Of a stretch of 64,000 nucleotides of DNA, positions 17,535 through 28,490 are shown in pieces; position 1 is the first letter of the stretch; every line of letters begins with the position of its first letter. This stretch comes from Roseibium album (GTDB taxonomy: Bacteria > Pseudomonadota > Alphaproteobacteria > Rhizobiales > Stappiaceae). The stretch is from NCBI GenBank assembly GCA_001404055.1, contig CXTY01000015.1, positions 62,001-126,000 on the forward strand. Reading direction: 5' to 3'. Made by a program: the position numbers and the translations under genes. The notes beneath the pieces were generated by a model. The model had not been told where the DNA came from. It saw nothing but the letters and a program-made list of their open reading frames with translations, and ran no database searches.

Positions 17535-18354
17535 GGTTGCGTCCTTCTGTAAAACCCTGAATCGATGGGTCCGCAAACACTGGTTCACACAGCACAACAG
17601 CGAACCAGGTCGTAAAGATCGACGGACCAAACCGACGACGAACCCGGTTGCCAACTCATTCAAGTTATACAGCATGGAGAGCAACACAATTATGGTAAAC
17701 AGTAGATTAACACCTGCGCGGAGATGCCGACGCGATACATCTGCAGTTTGACGGTCTTACCATCGTCCTTTTTGCCAGAGGCTTCTTCGTAGATTGCAGG
17801 TTCAGACCTCCGACCAGAGTTAATTTGATAACAAGATCGGGTTCCAACGAACGCTTACAAGGTGAAACATTCGTCGTTTGACCGATCTTCAAACGCTGCG
17901 AACAAAAAAAATTCACGCCCCAGGTCACCCAATCGAGGTGGTTTTACCCCTAAAAACCTGCAGATCAATTGCGTTCCTGTCATCTACCAGGCCGACGCAC
18001 TGCAATCGCAAGCGATCAATCATGACTTGTAGCTGAATGATTGCAACCGGATCAAAATTCCCCTTGAACGCATTAGGCTTAGTTTCAGAACCGCGAATAT
18101 AGCCAGGCTTTAGCGGCTTTTCTTCGGTGCAATAATCTCAATCAACATTCACAACCAAGAATTGACGTTTATCTTTTTGCCTGTAAGCAAATATTACATT
18201 GCTATTCAATTGTCAGTTGAACCCTCATGTAACGCGTTATGTAAAATGTTATTCAATTTTAAAAACAAGAATAATTTTCAAGTTATCAATCAAACAACAC
18301 TTGAAAGGCAGAATTCTTTACAGACACAGACGCCGAATCGAAAAGTAAAATTCA
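17535..18354. other. 820-bp AT-rich intergenic region before the Tad-like cluster
   Basis: The region separates two divergent genes. No gene-like frame with a ribosome-binding site was found. The last 200 bp are notably AT-rich and include the palindrome TAACGCGTTA (18230-18239). Promoters for both flanking genes must lie here, but no clear -35/-10 pair at standard spacing could be picked. Confidence 0.5.
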
Positions 18355-19599
18355 ATGTGTAAATCGATCCTCAGAAAAATTACATCAGATCAACGAGGCA
18401 CTATTGCAACATTTACAGCGTTGCTTATGCCTATAGTCATCGGTGGACTAGGATTGGGTGCGGAGGCCTCTTTCTGGTATTTCACACAGCGGAAATTACA
18501 AAACTCGGCTGATGTGGCAGCTTTTGCGGGAGCTGCCCAGCTCAGAACAAACAGAAGCCAGCAACTCATCGAAAATGCGGCTCTGGCTGCAGCCGTAAAG
18601 ACCGGGTACAACACGTCGAACGGTACAATCACTGCCGAATGGCCAGCGGCAAACGGCACCTATGCAGGCGATATAAACACCGTAGAGATCACGGTCAGCG
18701 AAAGTCTGCCGAGACTGCTTACGTCCCTTTTTTCTGAAGGAAACATTGCCCTTTCAGGGCGCGCAGTGGCAGAGCTGAAACAGGGTTTCCCGACATGTAT
18801 CCTGGCGCTTGATCCCGATGCATCCGGCGCGGTGACATTCACGGGATCGTCCGACGCCACGCTTGAAAGCTGCAATGTTCATGCAAACTCTCTGGCAGAG
18901 GATTCCGTTGTTGTGACCGGAAGTGGCAAAGTTTCCACACCTTGCGTTTCTGCCGCGGGCGGTGTTAGCGCAACATCCGGCCTGACCATGGATGAATGCG
19001 CCACACCGATTGAATATGCAGATCCGGTGGTAGATCCCTTCGCCGACGTACCCGAACCTTACACAGGCGATCCCTGCGAGCCGGAAAACACTTTTGCCGG
19101 AAAACCCTCGTCGACCTATACAATTTCGGAAGGCCGCTACTGTGGCGGACTGACAATCAAACGCACGGTTACCATGAACCCTGGCGTCTATGTAGTGGAT
19201 GGCGGTAGCTTTGCAATCGAATCGACAGGTTTGGTCGAAGGCACGGACGTCACGATTTACCTGACAAATGGCGCTACGGTCAGCGTCGCTGGTACCGCAG
19301 ACATCAACCTGACTGCACCGAATTCAGGTGACTACAAAAACATCCTTATCTTTGTCGACCGGAATAACCCGAACGATACACACATCTTCAACGGCAGTTC
19401 GGACTCAACGCTCAATGGCGCTGTCTATGCAGCGAACGGCCATGTTGAATATGCCGGGACAAGCACGGTCGGTGGCGGCTGCACCCAGATCGTCGCCAAA
19501 ACGGTCGAAATCACGGGTGATGCGGGTATCGGAAGTGACTGCACCTTGATGGGTTTCAACGAAATCAAAAACGAACAGATGATTGCGCTGGTTGAGTAA
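18355..19599 (+). CDS. TadG-like protein with cysteine-containing beta-rich C-terminus
   Basis: The 414-aa protein opens with a Flp pilus-assembly TadG-like N-terminus (DQRGTIATFTALLMPIVIGGLGLGAEASFWYF), a single membrane helix at about residues 16-38 with most of the protein outside. Residues 145-405 are Gly/Thr/Ser-rich beta-strands with about eight cysteines, probably disulphide-bonded, and resemble the solenoid-like tails of other TadG-type proteins. It is first in a run of three TadE/TadG-type genes. The ribosome-binding site is weak and the start is the first ATG in an open frame. Confidence 0.78.
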   Translation: MCKSILRKITSDQRGTIATFTALLMPIVIGGLGLGAEASFWYFTQRKLQNSADVAAFAGAAQLRTNRSQQLIENAALAAAVKTGYNTSNGTITAEWPAANGTYAGDINTVEITVSESLPRLLTSLFSEGNIALSGRAVAELKQGFPTCILALDPDASGAVTFTGSSDATLESCNVHANSLAEDSVVVTGSGKVSTPCVSAAGGVSATSGLTMDECATPIEYADPVVDPFADVPEPYTGDPCEPENTFAGKPSSTYTISEGRYCGGLTIKRTVTMNPGVYVVDGGSFAIESTGLVEGTDVTIYLTNGATVSVAGTADINLTAPNSGDYKNILIFVDRNNPNDTHIFNGSSDSTLNGAVYAANGHVEYAGTSTVGGGCTQIVAKTVEITGDAGIGSDCTLMGFNEIKNEQMIALVE

Positions 19600-19624
19600 G
19601 CGCCTCAGTTTGGGGGAAAACCCG

Positions 19625-20032
19625 ATGAAATTTACCAGAGACGAAAGGGGTGTCGCAGGCGTCGAGATGGCACTGGTGTCACCCTTCCTGATCATGGCCT
19701 TGCTGCTCATGCTGGATGTCGGCATCGCCGTCAAGGAGCGCATGGATCTGGACCACAGCACGCGCTCTGGCGCCCAGGCCGTGATGGCGAATGTCAACGA
19801 AACACAGCAAATCAAGGACCTTGTCGTGGCATCGGCGGGTGGTATGCAGAATATTACCGTGTCAGTTGAAAAAACCTGCACCTGCGATGGCGCTTCCGTT
19901 GGATGCACCTCCTGGTGCACGCCGACAACACCACCGTCCGTCTTCCTCCAAATCAGCGCTGCCAAAACGCACACCGGGTTCTTGCTTCCGGCGTTTAATG
20001 TGGAATCACAGACCCATGTTCAAATTCGCTAA
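19625..20032 (+). CDS. TadE-family minor pseudopilin
   Basis: The 135-aa protein has the TadE signature: a short basic leader, ERGVAGVEMALVSPFL with the conserved glutamate, and one membrane helix (about residues 10-32), then a small extracellular domain. A compact cysteine cluster (TCTCDG...GCTSWC) near residues 83-97 probably forms disulphides. The ATG at 19625 follows GGGGGAAAACCCG and is preferred to the upstream in-frame start. It follows the TadG-like gene by 25 bp and overlaps the next gene by 17 bp, so it is in an operon. Confidence 0.82.
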   Translation: MKFTRDERGVAGVEMALVSPFLIMALLLMLDVGIAVKERMDLDHSTRSGAQAVMANVNETQQIKDLVVASAGGMQNITVSVEKTCTCDGASVGCTSWCTPTTPPSVFLQISAAKTHTGFLLPAFNVESQTHVQIR

Positions 20033-20483
20033 TTCACCGGCAGTTGGCCTGTTTAAACGGTCAACACGAGCCGCGCGCGCGCCCTGGTATCTTGGTCTGA
20101 TCCGGGACCTCAAAGGGTTCTCTGCTGTGGAATTTGCGCTCGTTCTACCGGTTTTCATGATGATGATACTCGGTATCCTGGAGATGGGACGTGCACTGAA
20201 AACGTGGAACGAAGTCAATCATGCCCTGACCCGCGCCGTCCGGCTGGTCAACCTGGATTCAAAAACCACGCCCGCTGAAATCGCCACTGCCATGCACTCT
20301 TATCTCGGTGACATCAACACGAGCGAACTTTCGATCGTTGCCACACCGACCACAATTACCGGAACAGACTACATCAAGATCTCAGTCGGCTTTCCGTTTC
20401 AAATCAGCTTGCCGTTCACTGAAATCGCAGCCTTGAGCATCAACGTCGACACAATCGCACCAATCCTCAGTTCGACGAAATAG
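20016..20483 (+). CDS. TadE/TadG-family minor pseudopilin
   Basis: The 155-aa protein has a basic leader, then LKGFSAVEFALVLPVFMMMILGILEMGRAL, the TadE motif with its conserved glutamate and a single membrane helix at about residues 33-57. A short extracellular domain follows. The ATG at 20016 lies within the end of the preceding gene in another reading frame, indicating translational coupling. It completes a three-gene set that usually adds minor subunits to a Tad pilus. No Tad ATPase, secretin or prepilin gene is in this window. Confidence 0.82.
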   Translation: MFKFANSPAVGLFKRSTRAARAPWYLGLIRDLKGFSAVEFALVLPVFMMMILGILEMGRALKTWNEVNHALTRAVRLVNLDSKTTPAEIATAMHSYLGDINTSELSIVATPTTITGTDYIKISVGFPFQISLPFTEIAALSINVDTIAPILSSTK

Positions 20484-20609
20484 GAAAGGCGCAGACATGA
20501 TCATGACGAACAAAACGCATCGTAATCACGCAACACACATTCAAGGCAACGCCTTTTCGGGCACACCAAAACGGAACCGCTGCCAGACCCGAGCCAACGG
20601 AGACACCAC

Positions 20610-20963
20610 ATGCTGAGACAGGCAAAATCGGAAGAAACAGCCAGCTTCTGGAATGACGTGGACCCAAGCGTCACCGGCGACCTCAATGACCAGCAAAAAA
20701 CCGCGATTAATGACGCTGTCAGTCGGCGCAGTAACGACCGGCACGCAGCTGACATCCGCTTGAGCGCATTTGGGTATTTTCTGGTCGTGCTGTGCGGCAA
20801 GGAACGCAGAAACACTCAGAGGCTCAAGCAAGAGCGCCAGAACCGGCCGGTTGTCACCTTCAACAATCTGCTGATGCTCGCCGTTCTCTGGGGCTCAGTC
20901 ATCTTTACGCTTTATTCGCTGCTGCCCCTTGCAATGAAATTCATTCTGAAACTGATCCTGTAA
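20610..20963 (+). CDS. Small protein with C-terminal membrane segment
   Basis: The 117-aa protein has a polar, charged N-terminal two-thirds and a hydrophobic C-terminus (about residues 83-115, TFNNLLMLAVLWGSVIFTLYSLLP). It could be one long helix or a hairpin. I do not recognise a family. It follows the TadE/TadG genes by 126 bp on the same strand with GGAGACACC before the ATG, so it may belong to the same unit. Confidence 0.6.
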   Translation: MLRQAKSEETASFWNDVDPSVTGDLNDQQKTAINDAVSRRSNDRHAADIRLSAFGYFLVVLCGKERRNTQRLKQERQNRPVVTFNNLLMLAVLWGSVIFTLYSLLPLAMKFILKLIL

Positions 20964-20995
20964 TCTGGCTCAGGTCGCTTCGGACCAACACCGTA

Positions 20996-21826
20996 TCAGT
21001 TCTGATATCTGACAAATGCAAAGCGTTTGCTGTCCGGTGCCCAGGAGGGAACATTCAACGTGCCCTGCCCGCCGAAGAGCGTCAGAAGGTGCCGCGGTTC
21101 ACCGCCTGCAGCAGGCAGAAGACGAAGCTCGACGGTTTTGTCAGCCGGATGTCCCCGCGTACCCGCTTCATAAGCGAGATAGGCGACGTGCTTACCATCA
21201 GGTGACGGGTGCGGGAACCAGTTGACGCGATTGTCTGTTGTCATCTGTTCCAGATCACTGCCATCTGGCCTGACACGCCAGAGCTGAACAGATCCGGCCT
21301 TCTCTCCATTAAACCAGATCCATTTCCCGTCCGGCGTATAGTCCGGGCCGTCGCAATGATCGAAATCATGTGTCACCTGCTGCTCCTGGCCGCCACCCAC
21401 CGGACAGGTAAACACCTGAAATGTGTCTGAGGTTTCCGGGCGCTTGCCAACATAAGCCAATCTTTCACCATCTGGGGACCAGCCGTGCCAATAGGACGGG
21501 ACCTTGTCCGTGACCCGCTTCGGTACGCCGCCATCAATCGGCAATGTGTAAACACAGCTTTCGTCTGTCCGTGTCGCGTCGCTGATCGCCAGCTGCGTGC
21601 CATCCGGAGAGATGCCGTGGTCGTTGTTGAGTTTTTGCGCAAAACCGGTGTCAATTTCTTTCAAGGAAGAACTATCCAGCGTCAGCCGGTACAGCCGTCC
21701 GCCGCCATTCACCAGCAAAGCGGCGTTATCGGATGTCCAGTTTGGTGCTTCCAGGTGGTGATCGGCTTCAAAAATGACGGTTTCGGAACCCGTTTCAATA
21801 TCGATCGTTGCGACAATGCTTTTCAT
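20996..21826 (-). CDS. PD40/TolB-like beta-propeller protein
   Basis: The 276-aa protein has repeated WD40-like PD40 units (ISPDGTQLAISD, WSPDGERLAYVG, YTPDGKWIWFNG, PSPDGKHVAYLA, WAPDSKRFAFV), giving a five- to six-bladed propeller as in TolB and related proteins. No signal peptide is present, so unlike TolB it is probably cytosolic. Such proteins bind or hydrolyse small substrates, but none is indicated. It converges on the small membrane protein gene with only 32 bp between stops. Confidence 0.82.
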   Translation of the reverse strand: MKSIVATIDIETGSETVIFEADHHLEAPNWTSDNAALLVNGGGRLYRLTLDSSSLKEIDTGFAQKLNNDHGISPDGTQLAISDATRTDESCVYTLPIDGGVPKRVTDKVPSYWHGWSPDGERLAYVGKRPETSDTFQVFTCPVGGGQEQQVTHDFDHCDGPDYTPDGKWIWFNGEKAGSVQLWRVRPDGSDLEQMTTDNRVNWFPHPSPDGKHVAYLAYEAGTRGHPADKTVELRLLPAAGGEPRHLLTLFGGQGTLNVPSWAPDSKRFAFVRYQN

Positions 21827-21885
21827 GAAAACTCTACTCTTGAGGGCGGGAAACCAAGTTTCGGACCAAAACGATGCAGCCCGGT

Positions 21886-22200
21886 CTATTTGCTAACAAC
21901 GGCCTCAAAGCCTTCAAATTGAGGGTGACCGCTATACATGCCGCTGCTGCCACCGGCATTTTTATGCGCCTGGCGAAATTGGTTGGAATTGGTCCAGTTC
22001 ACAAATGCTTCCCGGCTGCTCCAGATCGTATGAGACGCATATAGCGTGGTGTTGTTTACTTCATCGAAAGCGCTCTTCAGCAAATGGAAGGACTGAAAAC
22101 CCGGAACTTCGTCGAGCCTTGAATCGCGTTCGCGCCACACTGTCTCAAAGGCCTCTTCATGACCCTTGTTGATGGTAAATCGGTTCATCGCGATAAACAT
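21886..22200 (-). CDS. Antibiotic-biosynthesis-monooxygenase-fold (ABM) protein
   Basis: The 104-aa protein has the dimeric alpha-beta barrel pattern of ABM/heme-degrading monooxygenase proteins (MNRFTINKGHEEAFETVWRERDSRLDEVPGFQSFHLL; YASHTIWSSREAFVNWTNSNQFRQAH). The ATG at 22200 is chosen because GGAG lies six bases upstream; a start at 22212 would overlap that ribosome-binding site. It lies 59 bp upstream of the PD40 gene on the same strand. Haem degradation is possible, but many ABM proteins have other roles. Confidence 0.8.
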   Translation of the reverse strand: MFIAMNRFTINKGHEEAFETVWRERDSRLDEVPGFQSFHLLKSAFDEVNNTTLYASHTIWSSREAFVNWTNSNQFRQAHKNAGGSSGMYSGHPQFEGFEAVVSK

Positions 22201-22467
22201 GTTTTGCTCCATTTACGGATTTTCAGAGGTCCAGTTCCAGCACTGCGGCCCACTGATTACTTCTATATTGATCATTGCAACGGTGTTTTCCATGAAGGAT
22301 TTCTTTCAATCCAAACCAATGCCGGGAGTTGCAGTTACCAAAAACACAATGAGACACAGGCGTTGTTATGACGCACGCTAACAATTCGATCACAAGGCCA
22401 ACAGCAAGTAGCATGAACCTTACGTAGGCGGGAAGTTCAGTCCCATTCCACGAGACAAGGTAGCACC

Positions 22468-22872
22468 ATGGTATCGCGGTCAGGTAATCCAACCACCTCT
22501 ATCAAGTTCGCCGCAGGGTTCGCGGTTTCTTTCGGTGTTCTGACAATTTTTTCTGGGGGCGCAGCGCTGTTCGCCGAACCGGAACTTCGCGGATTATTCG
22601 GTGATGTCGTGCGGTTCGTCCTGTTGTTCAATTTCGCCTCGGGATTTGCCTATGTCCTGACGGGCGTCGGGCTTTGGTATCGCAAACGTTGGGCGGTCCG
22701 GGCTTCTATTTTTGTTTTTCTCGCAATTTTGTGCGTCTTCGCCTTTTTGGCACAGCACATCCTGAGCGGTGGCGCTTTTGAGATGCGCACCGTCCTTGCA
22801 ATGACATTTCGTGCAATCAGTTGGTTGCTGATCAGCATTGTCGCGATCAAACAGATCGGCTGGAACTCGTGA
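22468..22872 (+). CDS. Small four-helix membrane protein
   Basis: The 134-aa protein has four hydrophobic segments (about residues 13-33, 47-68, 74-95 and 108-128) with few charges between them. I recognise no family. It is divergent from the ABM gene across 267 bp and converges on the vWA gene. It lacks any catalytic motif and may be a membrane stress or small-molecule accessory protein. Confidence 0.65.
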   Translation: MVSRSGNPTTSIKFAAGFAVSFGVLTIFSGGAALFAEPELRGLFGDVVRFVLLFNFASGFAYVLTGVGLWYRKRWAVRASIFVFLAILCVFAFLAQHILSGGAFEMRTVLAMTFRAISWLLISIVAIKQIGWNS

Positions 22873-22966
22873 AAACACTGGGCCGGAAATGTCTGTTCAA
22901 TTCTGCACACGCAATCGGCCGCCGTTTTACAACGGCGACCGACCATGCGCTCCAGAATTTCCCGGC

Positions 22967-25009
22967 TTACTTTTGCAGCAGCAGAGAAATGTCCCTGATT
23001 TCACCGGGAGCTAACCGGACCGGGAAAACATAGGTCTCGTTGCCGTATCTGACATCGATCTCATAGCTACCAGCTTTCAGGGTGATCAACGGTTTTGCCT
23101 GGCCGTAGCGCGAGATTTCCTTGCGATTACCGTTCAGGTCCTTTTCCGCAGTGTACACGATCCAGAAGACACCATCGTCAAGCGCAGCGCCCTCTTCTTC
23201 AAGGCGGGTCTCTGCCCGGAAAATGCCTGCGTCCTGGACCATTGTAAGCTCATCGAGCGACCCGGCCTCAATACTGACATCCAGGGTGGTTTGCGATTTT
23301 CCATAACTGGAAACGACGTGGTAGTCGCCTGCATTCAACCGGAACAGCGGCTGCGCTGCGCCAGATCTCACGACTTCCCTTCGGTTGCCGTTCAGGTCCT
23401 TCTTGGCACCGTAGACAATATAAAACACGCCATCTTCAAGCTTCGACGCGCCTTCGGCCATCACATTTGCCAGACGCAGATAACTGACATTCATATCGAG
23501 CGTCTGCTCCGACAACTCATCCGCCTTGACCGTGACATCAAGTGTTGCGCGGGCATTGCCGTGAGAGGAGACGATGTGATAATCGCCCGCGTTCAAACGG
23601 AACAACGGCACGGCGGCGCCAGACCGGGTGACTTCCCGTCGATTGCCTTCCAGGTTCTTTTTCGCTTCATAGACAATGTAGAACTGGTTGTCTTCTAGCG
23701 GCGCGGCACCCTCAGTCGGGATCGGTGTTATGCGCAGATACCCGGCGTTCATGTCCATCACATGGTCAGTCAGGTCACCAGCCGCGACAGTCAGGTCCGC
23801 TGTTGCCCGGGCTTTGCCATGCGAAGCGACAACGTGGTAGTTGCCCGCGGGCAAGCGGAACACAGAACTCGCAGCGCCTGAGCGTGTGACTTCCTTGCGG
23901 TTGCCGTTCAGGTCCTTCTTGGCATCATAGACGATGTAAAACATCGTATCGTCCAGAGAAGTTCCATCCGGCGTTGCTTCCGCGGTGATCCGCAAGTGGC
24001 CAGCATTCAGGTTGATCTCAGCCTCGGTAAGCTGACCGGGCAGAACCGAGACATTGGTGTCGGCATAGGCAGATCCGTAGGAAACACCCAGATAATATTC
24101 GCCGTTTCCCAGTTCCATGATCGGCTGAGCGCTGCCGTTGCGAGCAAGTTCCTTCCTGTTACCGTTGATATCCTTGTTGGGCTCTTTCAGGTACCAGAAC
24201 GGACCATCGGTCAGCGGATCGCAAGTCTCGCAGAGTTTGGCGACTGCGCGGATACCCTGTGGCCCGGCAGGCTCCGGTTCCGGTGCGGGCTGAGCAACAA
24301 CCACTGGTGCCGGAGTTGGTGCCGGCGATGGTGCTGGTTCTGCCACTGCGATGGTTTTCACCGTTTCCTTGAGCGCGTCGGTCAGCTCGCCGGAATTGCC
24401 GGCCAGAAAGAAACGGCCTCCGGTGTTTTCCGCCAGGCAGGACAGCTGTTTGGCTTCCTTGTCCGTAATGTCAAAACCTATGACGTGCGCGGTGAAATCA
24501 ACGCCGTGAGCTTCAAGCGTATTTGCAAGCTCACAAGGATCAGCCTCACAGGTCTCAATGCCGTCGCTCAAAAGAACAACGGTCGCGCGTTCTTCGGTAT
24601 AGCGCATCTGCTCGGCAGCCAGCTTGACTGCAGAGGACAGTGGCGTCTTGCCCTTCGGGCTGACGGCGTTGACCGCCGATTGAAAAATGCGTGCATTGAC
24701 CGGTTGCGGCGGGATGACGAGTTCAATGTCGCTGCAATCGCCTTTTGACCTGTGTCCATAGGTCATCAAGCCAAGGTCGACATCCTGATCCCAGCTGGTC
24801 AGCATTTGGGAGATTTCGTTACGCGCAATTTCGATTTTCGAAACACCGTCGATCTGACCCCACATACTGCCAGATCCATCAAGCACCAGTATGGCGCGCT
24901 CCTTCGGGGCTTGCTGTGCCATGGCTGAAAATGAAACAAGTGAAACAGCAAATGCAGACAAGCATGTAAGAGTTTTCGACATGCGGCCCGGGTATCTGAA
25001 GATATTCAT
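22967..25009 (-). CDS. Secreted von Willebrand factor A protein with five tandem repeats
   Basis: The 680-aa protein has a signal peptide (to about residue 33, SAMAQQ), a vWA domain (about 36-215) with a complete MIDAS start DGSGS, and a Pro/Ala-rich linker (about 222-250). Residues 251-680 are five consecutive repeats of about 86 residues. Each carries a core of F(Y/W)IVYxAKKDLNGNRKEVxRSGAA followed by xAGDYHVVSSYGKA. Repeats 2 to 4 are closest; the first and last have diverged. It is likely a periplasmic or surface adhesion or scaffold protein that uses metal-dependent binding. The ATG at 25009 follows GAGGT. It is not in an obvious operon. Confidence 0.85.
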   Translation of the reverse strand: MNIFRYPGRMSKTLTCLSAFAVSLVSFSAMAQQAPKERAILVLDGSGSMWGQIDGVSKIEIARNEISQMLTSWDQDVDLGLMTYGHRSKGDCSDIELVIPPQPVNARIFQSAVNAVSPKGKTPLSSAVKLAAEQMRYTEERATVVLLSDGIETCEADPCELANTLEAHGVDFTAHVIGFDITDKEAKQLSCLAENTGGRFFLAGNSGELTDALKETVKTIAVAEPAPSPAPTPAPVVVAQPAPEPEPAGPQGIRAVAKLCETCDPLTDGPFWYLKEPNKDINGNRKELARNGSAQPIMELGNGEYYLGVSYGSAYADTNVSVLPGQLTEAEINLNAGHLRITAEATPDGTSLDDTMFYIVYDAKKDLNGNRKEVTRSGAASSVFRLPAGNYHVVASHGKARATADLTVAAGDLTDHVMDMNAGYLRITPIPTEGAAPLEDNQFYIVYEAKKNLEGNRREVTRSGAAVPLFRLNAGDYHIVSSHGNARATLDVTVKADELSEQTLDMNVSYLRLANVMAEGASKLEDGVFYIVYGAKKDLNGNRREVVRSGAAQPLFRLNAGDYHVVSSYGKSQTTLDVSIEAGSLDELTMVQDAGIFRAETRLEEEGAALDDGVFWIVYTAEKDLNGNRKEISRYGQAKPLITLKAGSYEIDVRYGNETYVFPVRLAPGEIRDISLLLQK
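22970..24259 (-). repeat. Five 258-bp tandem repeats within the vWA gene
   Basis: The units encode residues 251-337, 338-423, 424-509, 510-595 and 596-680. The central three are alike at the protein level over nearly their full length, which points to duplication followed by divergence. Confidence 0.8.
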
Positions 25010-25307
25010 TCCAACACCTCTTGTTGCGCGCCTAAAAGTGAGAACAGAAGTCAGCACTATTCTCTCACATCGAGAACAGATTACTGAAAAATATGTTCAG
25101 CTTCTGGCAGTGGTCTGTGTCGCGCTGTGTGGAATGTGAACGGACTTGGCAATTCTTGCCGTGACTACGGTCACACTTCTACTTCCGAACCGCCGACTGG
25201 CACATATCTGCAGCATCCAGGAACGCGTTCGGCCTCGGAGAGGCAACAACAATGCCCTGCAGAAAATGCGGCTTGCTGAAGTTGTTGTATTTGGGGAAAT
25301 GAAGGAA

Positions 25308-25383
25308 TGGTGGAGCCAAGGGGAATCGAACCCCTGACCTCTTCGCTGCCAGCGAAGCGCTCTCCCAGCTGAGCTATGGCCCC
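25308..25383 (-). tRNA. tRNA-Ala (anticodon GGC)
   Basis: The minus strand folds as a complete 76-nt cloverleaf: acceptor GGGGCCA/TGGCTCC, D arm GCTC...GAGC, anticodon stem CTTCG/CGAAG with loop CTGGCAG, T arm AGGGG TTCGATT CCCCT, discriminator A and an encoded CCA (25308-25310). The anticodon GGC reads GCC/GCU alanine codons. No integrase or attachment-site duplication adjoins it. Confidence 0.95.
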
Positions 25384-25498
25384 GTCTTCCATGCGGCCGG
25401 TTTGGGTCCCCGGCGCTGATGGAGGCGGAACATAGTCACACCGCCTCCCAAGATCAAGCACAAATTAACAGGAATTTTCCTGCCTTGTGTGGATAAGC

Positions 25499-25524
25499 TC
25501 ACGCAAAGAAAAATCCTTGCGTGA
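25499..25524 (-). terminator. Hairpin downstream of the TIGR02300 gene
   Basis: TCACGCAA and TTGCGTGA pair (8 bp, 10-base loop) just after the stop at 25533. There is no long T-run, so termination is probable rather than certain. Confidence 0.4.
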
Positions 25525-25532
25525 TCATAATC

Positions 25533-25928
25533 TTACTGGTCTGGGTCGTCTTCTCTCGCGACGCGGATCGGAGGTACGGTGTCGTCGTCCTCGTCATCTT
25601 CATCGATGAAGACATCGTCACTGGAATCATCATCTTCGACATCGTCATCGTCACCATCGATGTCCGGCACGTCGTCAGAGCCTTCTGCTTCGGCATCGGC
25701 TTCTTCAAGGGTCACAATTTCCGGCGCATCGGCGTCTTTATCTTCTTCTTCTTCTTTTTCTTCAGCTTTCTTTTCCGCTTTGGCGGCTTTAGCTGCGCGC
25801 GACGTCAAGACAACCGCTTCGAAAACGGTAGCGCATTTTGGACAGGTGATCGGATCCCGGTTGAGATCGTAATATTTAGCGCCGCAGCTTGGGCACAGCC
25901 GCTTTGTGCCAAGTTCAGGTTTTGCCAC
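25533..25928 (-). CDS. TIGR02300 (FYDLN-acid) family protein
   Basis: The 131-aa protein has an N-terminal zinc-ribbon-like segment with two CxxC pairs (LCPSCGAKYYDLN and TCPKC) matching the family's YDLN signature. A Lys/Glu linker follows, then a highly acidic Asp/Glu tail (about residues 58-131). The family is nearly restricted to Alphaproteobacteria and its function is unknown. The position between tRNA-Ala and aroA is the usual one. The acidic tail suggests disorder or binding of basic partners. Confidence 0.88.
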   Translation of the reverse strand: MAKPELGTKRLCPSCGAKYYDLNRDPITCPKCATVFEAVVLTSRAAKAAKAEKKAEEKEEEEDKDADAPEIVTLEEADAEAEGSDDVPDIDGDDDDVEDDDSSDDVFIDEDDEDDDTVPPIRVAREDDPDQ

Positions 25929-28216
<2,288 letters not shown>

Positions 28217-28490
28217 AAGAATGAGGGGCTCACCTAGGGTGCGCCCCTGTTCGCGCATCCGGAACACACGCGGTCCTTGGACTGCAAGTTCTTATGAACG
28301 AGATTGAATTTCGGCAGGACGCTCAAAGACTTGGCGCCCTGTGACGAGACTGGATTTTCCGTCTCCCGCCCCCGCCGGCCCGCTTCGTTGAAGTGGAAGG
28401 ATCATGCGGATACCGCGATCCCGGGACATGGACGATCCGGAGTGCAACACCAACCCGCCGGCGGCGCGCCAACTGGCGCCAGGAGAATAA
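28217..28490 (+). other. Leader between cmk and rpsA
   Basis: The 274-bp gap starts with a GGGGC/GCCCC hairpin (about 28224-28246) and contains no gene. It probably holds a separate rpsA promoter and a structured leader. S1 represses its own synthesis in other bacteria, but no specific element could be identified here. Confidence 0.4.

Noticed and set aside
17535..18354. Small frames in the 820-bp gap before the TadG-like gene
   Set aside because: None has a ribosome-binding site or a plausible composition.
25308..25383. tRNA-Ala as an integration site
   Set aside because: No integrase gene or duplicated tRNA 3' end was seen nearby.
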